DNA of 64,000 bases. Source: Nautilus pompilius (Eukaryota; Mollusca; Cephalopoda; Nautilida; Nautilidae). The DNA is taken from assembly GCA_018389105.1 (NCBI GenBank), contig JACATO010002451.1:3798501-3862500 (forward strand), read 5' to 3'. The position numbers were made by a program, and so were the translations under genes. Below, piece by piece: positions 60,681 through 64,000 of this stretch. The notes beneath the pieces are model-generated. The model saw only the letters and a program-made list of their open reading frames with translations, had not been told where the DNA came from and made no database searches. How positions within the stretch are numbered: the stretch's first letter is position 1; each line of letters begins with the position of its first letter.

Positions 60681-63374
60681 CTGGGAAAAAAAAAAAAATA
60701 TATATATATATATACACACAAACATGCATACATACATATTATACATACACTTAAAAGCAGAAAACATTTTTATTCCAACAAAGAAGATACAACACCTAAT
60801 GTTAAAACAGTTATTATAATATATGGACAACAAGAGAGCAAAAAATACAAAAGCTAATAACTACCAAAAGTTATTACAATAGAACAAGACAAAAAACCTG
60901 ATTATTCCGAGACCAGTTAAGGTGAAGAGAAATTTGTATGGTTAAATAAAAACAACAACAGTGAAACAAAACTTCCACTCAAAGGCTTATGTAGACATTT
61001 GTCAAAGGAAGTCTTCAAATTATAGTACAGACAATTTAAAATTAAAAAAAAACAACCAGTTGCTTGTATAAAGTCTGGATCAATCCAGTCAAATGTGGCA
61101 GCAAGGGGATCACTCAATGCAAACCTAAGTATACAAATTTTAGTCATGTAGCTATCACAAAAATGGGATAAACCAAGAACCTAACCAACCAGATGTGGAA
61201 ATAAATGCCAATTCTTTCAGTTGCATAACGAGGGCCAAGATCCATTGTTAAAAAAATTAACTTTTCTGGTTCTCATGTATAAATAGATATGCGGGGAAGT
61301 CTGTTGATTGTCCAATGGAGAATTACTGGACTACCATGGATAAGGGGCTGAGTTCCAATCCTAGTTAGTTTGCGTAATTACCTGGCACGGTTTCTTCTCG
61401 CTCTCCTTTACCAGCTGGCTGCATGTTTTCTCCGGGTTCTCCCCAAATGAAATTAAGGGTTCCGTGTGATGAAGGTCCCCCAGGTAACTCTTGATTGGCT
61501 TACTCGCCCCAAACCATACTCAAGTAATCTGCTAGGCTAAAACCCTCCACCCTTCGTCTTCTAGCTGCTGTGAGATTCTCAGACTCCAAAAGTCAGGACA
61601 GAGGAATGTTACTGACCTTATGTAGTTTTATTTGCCTAGATCCAATAGAAGAAAAGTTTTCTTCAACTTCAGTCCAGGCTGTGCCCCTGCCAAAGTCCTG
61701 ATAGCAGTCTAGACTCAGCGCAGCGTTGCAAGCATCTGCTGTAATAAGATGTGTACAGGGACAGCCCCCTATTTAATGACCTCTGAATGTCACAAAGCTT
61801 CAAACAAACACTGTAGTAAGGAAATGTTCCCAGCCAGTACATTTTTAATAACTCTCTTACCTCACACATAGGTGAACGTACTCTGCAGTAGACAAAACAG
61901 ATGCAATCTAGACATAGAACAAGTCAAATTCTTAAGTATTTCAACTGAATTTATGGATGTCATCACCATTTCAAAGAGACTACAGAAACCTGGCTGACTT
62001 GTGCACTAAAGGTGTTATGACTTTGCATGTTTTTTTCATCTTTAGTGAAAAAAATTATTAAAATTCATTTTTATTTTCAGCCACACAAGACAAATGCTCC
62101 AGCATTTTTATTTCTTGACAATAATAAAAGCTAATAGAGGAGAAGCTATAAACGGGTTTCCATGTTTACACGCAGAGATAAATAAGTCAGACGAATTCTG
62201 TTTAAAGTGTTCCCCTTAAACATTTCTTTATGAAAAAACTGCTACACACCTGAATGAGTGTTGGTCAGCATCACCTGTACCTCAACGGATTCTCCTACCT
62301 GTATTTCTGGAATGTTGGACATGTTGAAATCAGTGCCATTCACAACCACCGCTGAAATGAGCATCAGACAAAATACGTGTACAACGTGCAAAATTTAACC
62401 AGCCCTCTTCACATAAGGGGGCTATTTCTTTTATTAAAATGAACTGTAAAACAACTGCTGACATCTGTGACATCTTTTATTAGCCATTTTTTTCTTTTTT
62501 GCTAAATTATCTGCTTTTGGTAGATATGACACTACTGCTGATGGTATGGAGAAGGGATAAAAATGGCATTGGTGATTTTCTGTAAAGCCTGAATTTAGGG
62601 GGCCTTTTCACACCCACACACACACAGTCAGTCACCCATAATGAAAGTTCATCTGCAATAAAATATATAAAGCTGCAGAGATTGAAAAATAAAGCCTATT
62701 TGAGTAAAGCACTAAATGGACAAAATGTGCTTTGTTGTTATATTTGATGAGCCCCCACCCACCAAGAATTCAAAAAGGGCTAGAACCTTCAAATACAGTA
62801 AAACCTTGATTTAACGGACTAATGGGGGTAGGGGTGTCTGTTAGTGACAGGAGTCCATTAAATCTGGACATTTACAAACGATCTTATATGATGATCATGT
62901 CTGATAACAACTTATATATTGAGCACCACTGAGCAGACCATACAGTGTCCGTTGCTTCCGAAGTCCAATAAATGGGGTGTCCATCAAATTGAGGTTTTAC
63001 TGTATTCTGGTTTTGCTTCTTGCTGGCTCAGCATGCACACATAAGTTGATTTTAAACTTGTTAGAAAAAGATGAAAGAAAGTCCCATTCAAGAAGCCAGT
63101 CATATTCTAAAACTGGCTGCTTATTATGCACACCCTCCTATTAAGCAGATCACGTGTGCTTTTTCCTATTCTACGCATTAGTTCTGAGACTGTACAGTTT
63201 TCCAGGTTATTACTTGATGAAGTACACTGAGATATTATTCCAACTTTGCAGCAAACCAAATTCATCAACTTGTCACATACCCCACAGTATATGACTAGTT
63301 GTCATTAAGTTCAGCTGGGCTTGACTCCATACCACATTCTCTAGTGACACTATTCCTCTGGCCGCAACTGCAGG
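60480..63374 (-). CDS. TRAPPC9: TRAPPC9-like gene, last four coding exons
   Basis: Four minus-strand exons, 63281-63374, 62250-62351, 61617-61738 and 60480-60680 (TAG), join with consistent phase and GT-AG introns. The conceptual C-terminus (172 residues) reads, in pieces, GIVSLENVVWSQAQLN, VVVNGTDFNMSNIPEIQVGE, SVEVQVMLTNTHS, ALSLDCYQDFGRGTAW, CSFVFYYAGLYKLDITC and TFVWRCMPVTHINVKD. The VWSxxQLN block, the GE-V-(V)-LTN strand, CYQD, G-YK-DI and (V)W-C-P blocks correspond to the immunoglobulin-like C-terminal region of TRAPPC9/Trs120. This is a subunit of the TRAPPII complex, which activates Rab GTPases at the Golgi. The upstream exons, with the bulk of the protein, lie beyond the right edge. 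Identity is from memory of the family, without an alignment. Confidence 0.7.
60690..60712. repeat. Poly-A/(TA)n tract in TRAPPC9-like intron
   Basis: A run of A followed by TATATATATATA lies immediately upstream of the terminal exon on the minus strand. There it forms a T-rich polypyrimidine tract for the acceptor. Confidence 0.75.
61296..61480 (+). mobile_element. Probable SINE in TRAPPC9-like intron
   Basis: The head GTCCAATGGAGAATTACTGG is followed by GGGGCTGAGTTCCAATCCTA, which is B-box-like. A body with GTTTTCTCCGGGTTCTCCCC follows. The order matches the other tRNA-like SINEs in this window, though the head is more diverged. Confidence 0.5.
61617..61738 (-). CDS. TRAPPC9: TRAPPC9-like internal exon
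   Basis: Acceptor ATCTTATTACAG, donor AAG|GTCAGT. The frame reads DACNAALSLDCYQDFGRGTA, WTEVEENFSSIGSRQIKLHK. It enters after one base of an Ala codon and ends in phase 0. A longer minus frame through the same place (61669-61869) is a shadow. Confidence 0.78.
62250..62351 (-). CDS. TRAPPC9: TRAPPC9-like internal exon
   Basis: Acceptor TGCTCATTTCAG, donor TTCAG|GTGTGT. The frame reads VVVNGTDFNMSNIPEIQVGE, SVEVQVMLTNTHS with one split codon at each end. Length is 102 bases. Confidence 0.82.
62796..63002. mobile_element. 207-bp pogo/Tigger-type MITE in TRAPPC9-like intron
   Basis: The left end CAGTAAAACCTTGATTTAAC (62796) is mirrored by the right end, which reads on the minus strand CAGTAAAACCTCAATTTGAT and stops at 63002. 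TA flanks both sides (62794-62795, 63003-63004). It is too short to code and would be mobilised in trans by a Tigger-type enzyme. Confidence 0.88.
63281..63374 (-). CDS. TRAPPC9: TRAPPC9-like internal exon
   Basis: Acceptor AACTGTCTGCAG, donor TGGG|GTATGT. The frame reads PAVAARGIVSLENVVWSQAQ, LNLMTTSHILW, then one base that joins the next exon as an Ala codon. The acceptor is adjacent to a second CTGCAG, so the 5' edge could shift by six or seven bases. Confidence 0.72.
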
Positions 63375-64000
63375 CTGCAGACAGTTAAGGGCAAGTAACC
63401 AATATTAAAGAACACCTATAACAAAACTGAATCAAGCTAAGTCATACCGTGTCAGCTAAATGTAATAAGCAGTTTTCATAGTTTTTCTCTATAAATACAC
63501 CGTAGCGGATTAGGGTTTTCCATTTACATTTTTTTAAATTAACATAAATGCTTCTAAAGATGAAATGATTCCCTGAAAACTAAGACCAAACAGGTAAATG
63601 TTTTGTCTTAAATACTCATTATTTCACAGGTTTTTTTTCTCCTTTTAGTTTAATGAGATTTTAATTTCGGTTTCATTTTCTGGCAGAGTAATTTTGAAAA
63701 AAATTGTAGGAGTTTTCTTTTTTTTACTGAAAGTTTACAAGTATTGTCCATTAAAACCATTTCCAGGGATGCCAACCTTTGAGCAAAGTAATGAGTCTGA
63801 TGTGTTCAAGGCAACCAAGCCCAGTTATGAGTACTGACTATTTACATATTATATTGTGTGTGTAGCAGAGGAGGAAATTAAATGAGATCTTAAGTCATGT
63901 TACACTATAATAAAAATTTAAAGTATAAAAATTAATAAAAACAAAATATGTATACAAATTCACATTAATTAAACACTAAACTGTTTTAAAATATATAGTT
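63375..64000. other. Next TRAPPC9-like intron, runs off the window
   Basis: AT-rich with no further exon seen on the minus strand before the window ends. Confidence 0.5.

Overview
This window comes from an AT-rich, repeat-laden animal nuclear genome. It contains spliceosomal genes with GT-AG introns, several families of decayed DNA transposons, a solo LTR, tRNA-like SINEs, and two kinds of large tandem array. The two recognisable host genes are metazoan. Their sequence, together with the types of transposon debris, fits an invertebrate, perhaps a lophotrochozoan such as a mollusc or annelid. That taxonomic guess is an inference of low certainty. No prokaryotic or viral gene organisation was seen.

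Layout. 0.03-2.5 kb: decayed DNA-transposon gene (RNase H-like transposase family) on +. 2.6-3.6 kb: frameshifted C2H2 zinc-finger sequence on -. 4.9-7.0 kb: complete but dead Tigger/pogo element with both terminal inverted repeats and TA target duplications. 7-12.5 kb: non-coding, with microsatellites and a SINE. 12.52-23.30 kb: a 10.8-kb array of a 33-bp GT-rich minisatellite with two unit subtypes and recurring higher-order blocks. 24.35-24.87 kb: a second tandem array with an exact 70-bp period.

26.2-36.5 kb (+): an exostosin-like 3 (EXTL3) gene. It encodes a heparan-sulfate glycosyltransferase of the Golgi/ER, with one large 5' exon (stem plus GT47-like exostosin domain), a 36-bp microexon, and five exons for the C-terminal GT64 domain. 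All exon junctions keep phase. The 5' part of the large exon appears in several different frames, which suggests indels in the assembly or a damaged allele.

37.9-39.6 kb: dead Tc1-like transposase followed directly by a TA-flanked MITE. 40.0-46.0 kb: AT-rich degenerate array of roughly 70-bp monomers carrying a recent 1.29-kb internal duplication. 48.1-55.0 kb: a second AT-rich degenerate repeat domain, split by a 2.9-kb DNA transposon (50.94-53.87 kb) that itself carries a nested 528-bp solo LTR. 55-60 kb: mostly non-coding, with a hAT-like remnant, a short tandem duplication, and two candidate minus-strand exons of unknown genes.

60.48-63.37 kb (-): the last four coding exons of a gene whose conceptual C-terminus matches TRAPPC9 (subunit of the TRAPPII trafficking complex). 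Its upstream exons lie beyond the right edge. A SINE and a pogo-type MITE sit in its introns. The two host genes act in connected compartments: EXTL3 builds glycosaminoglycan in the ER/Golgi and TRAPPII acts in Golgi trafficking. Nothing in the sequence suggests that they are co-regulated.
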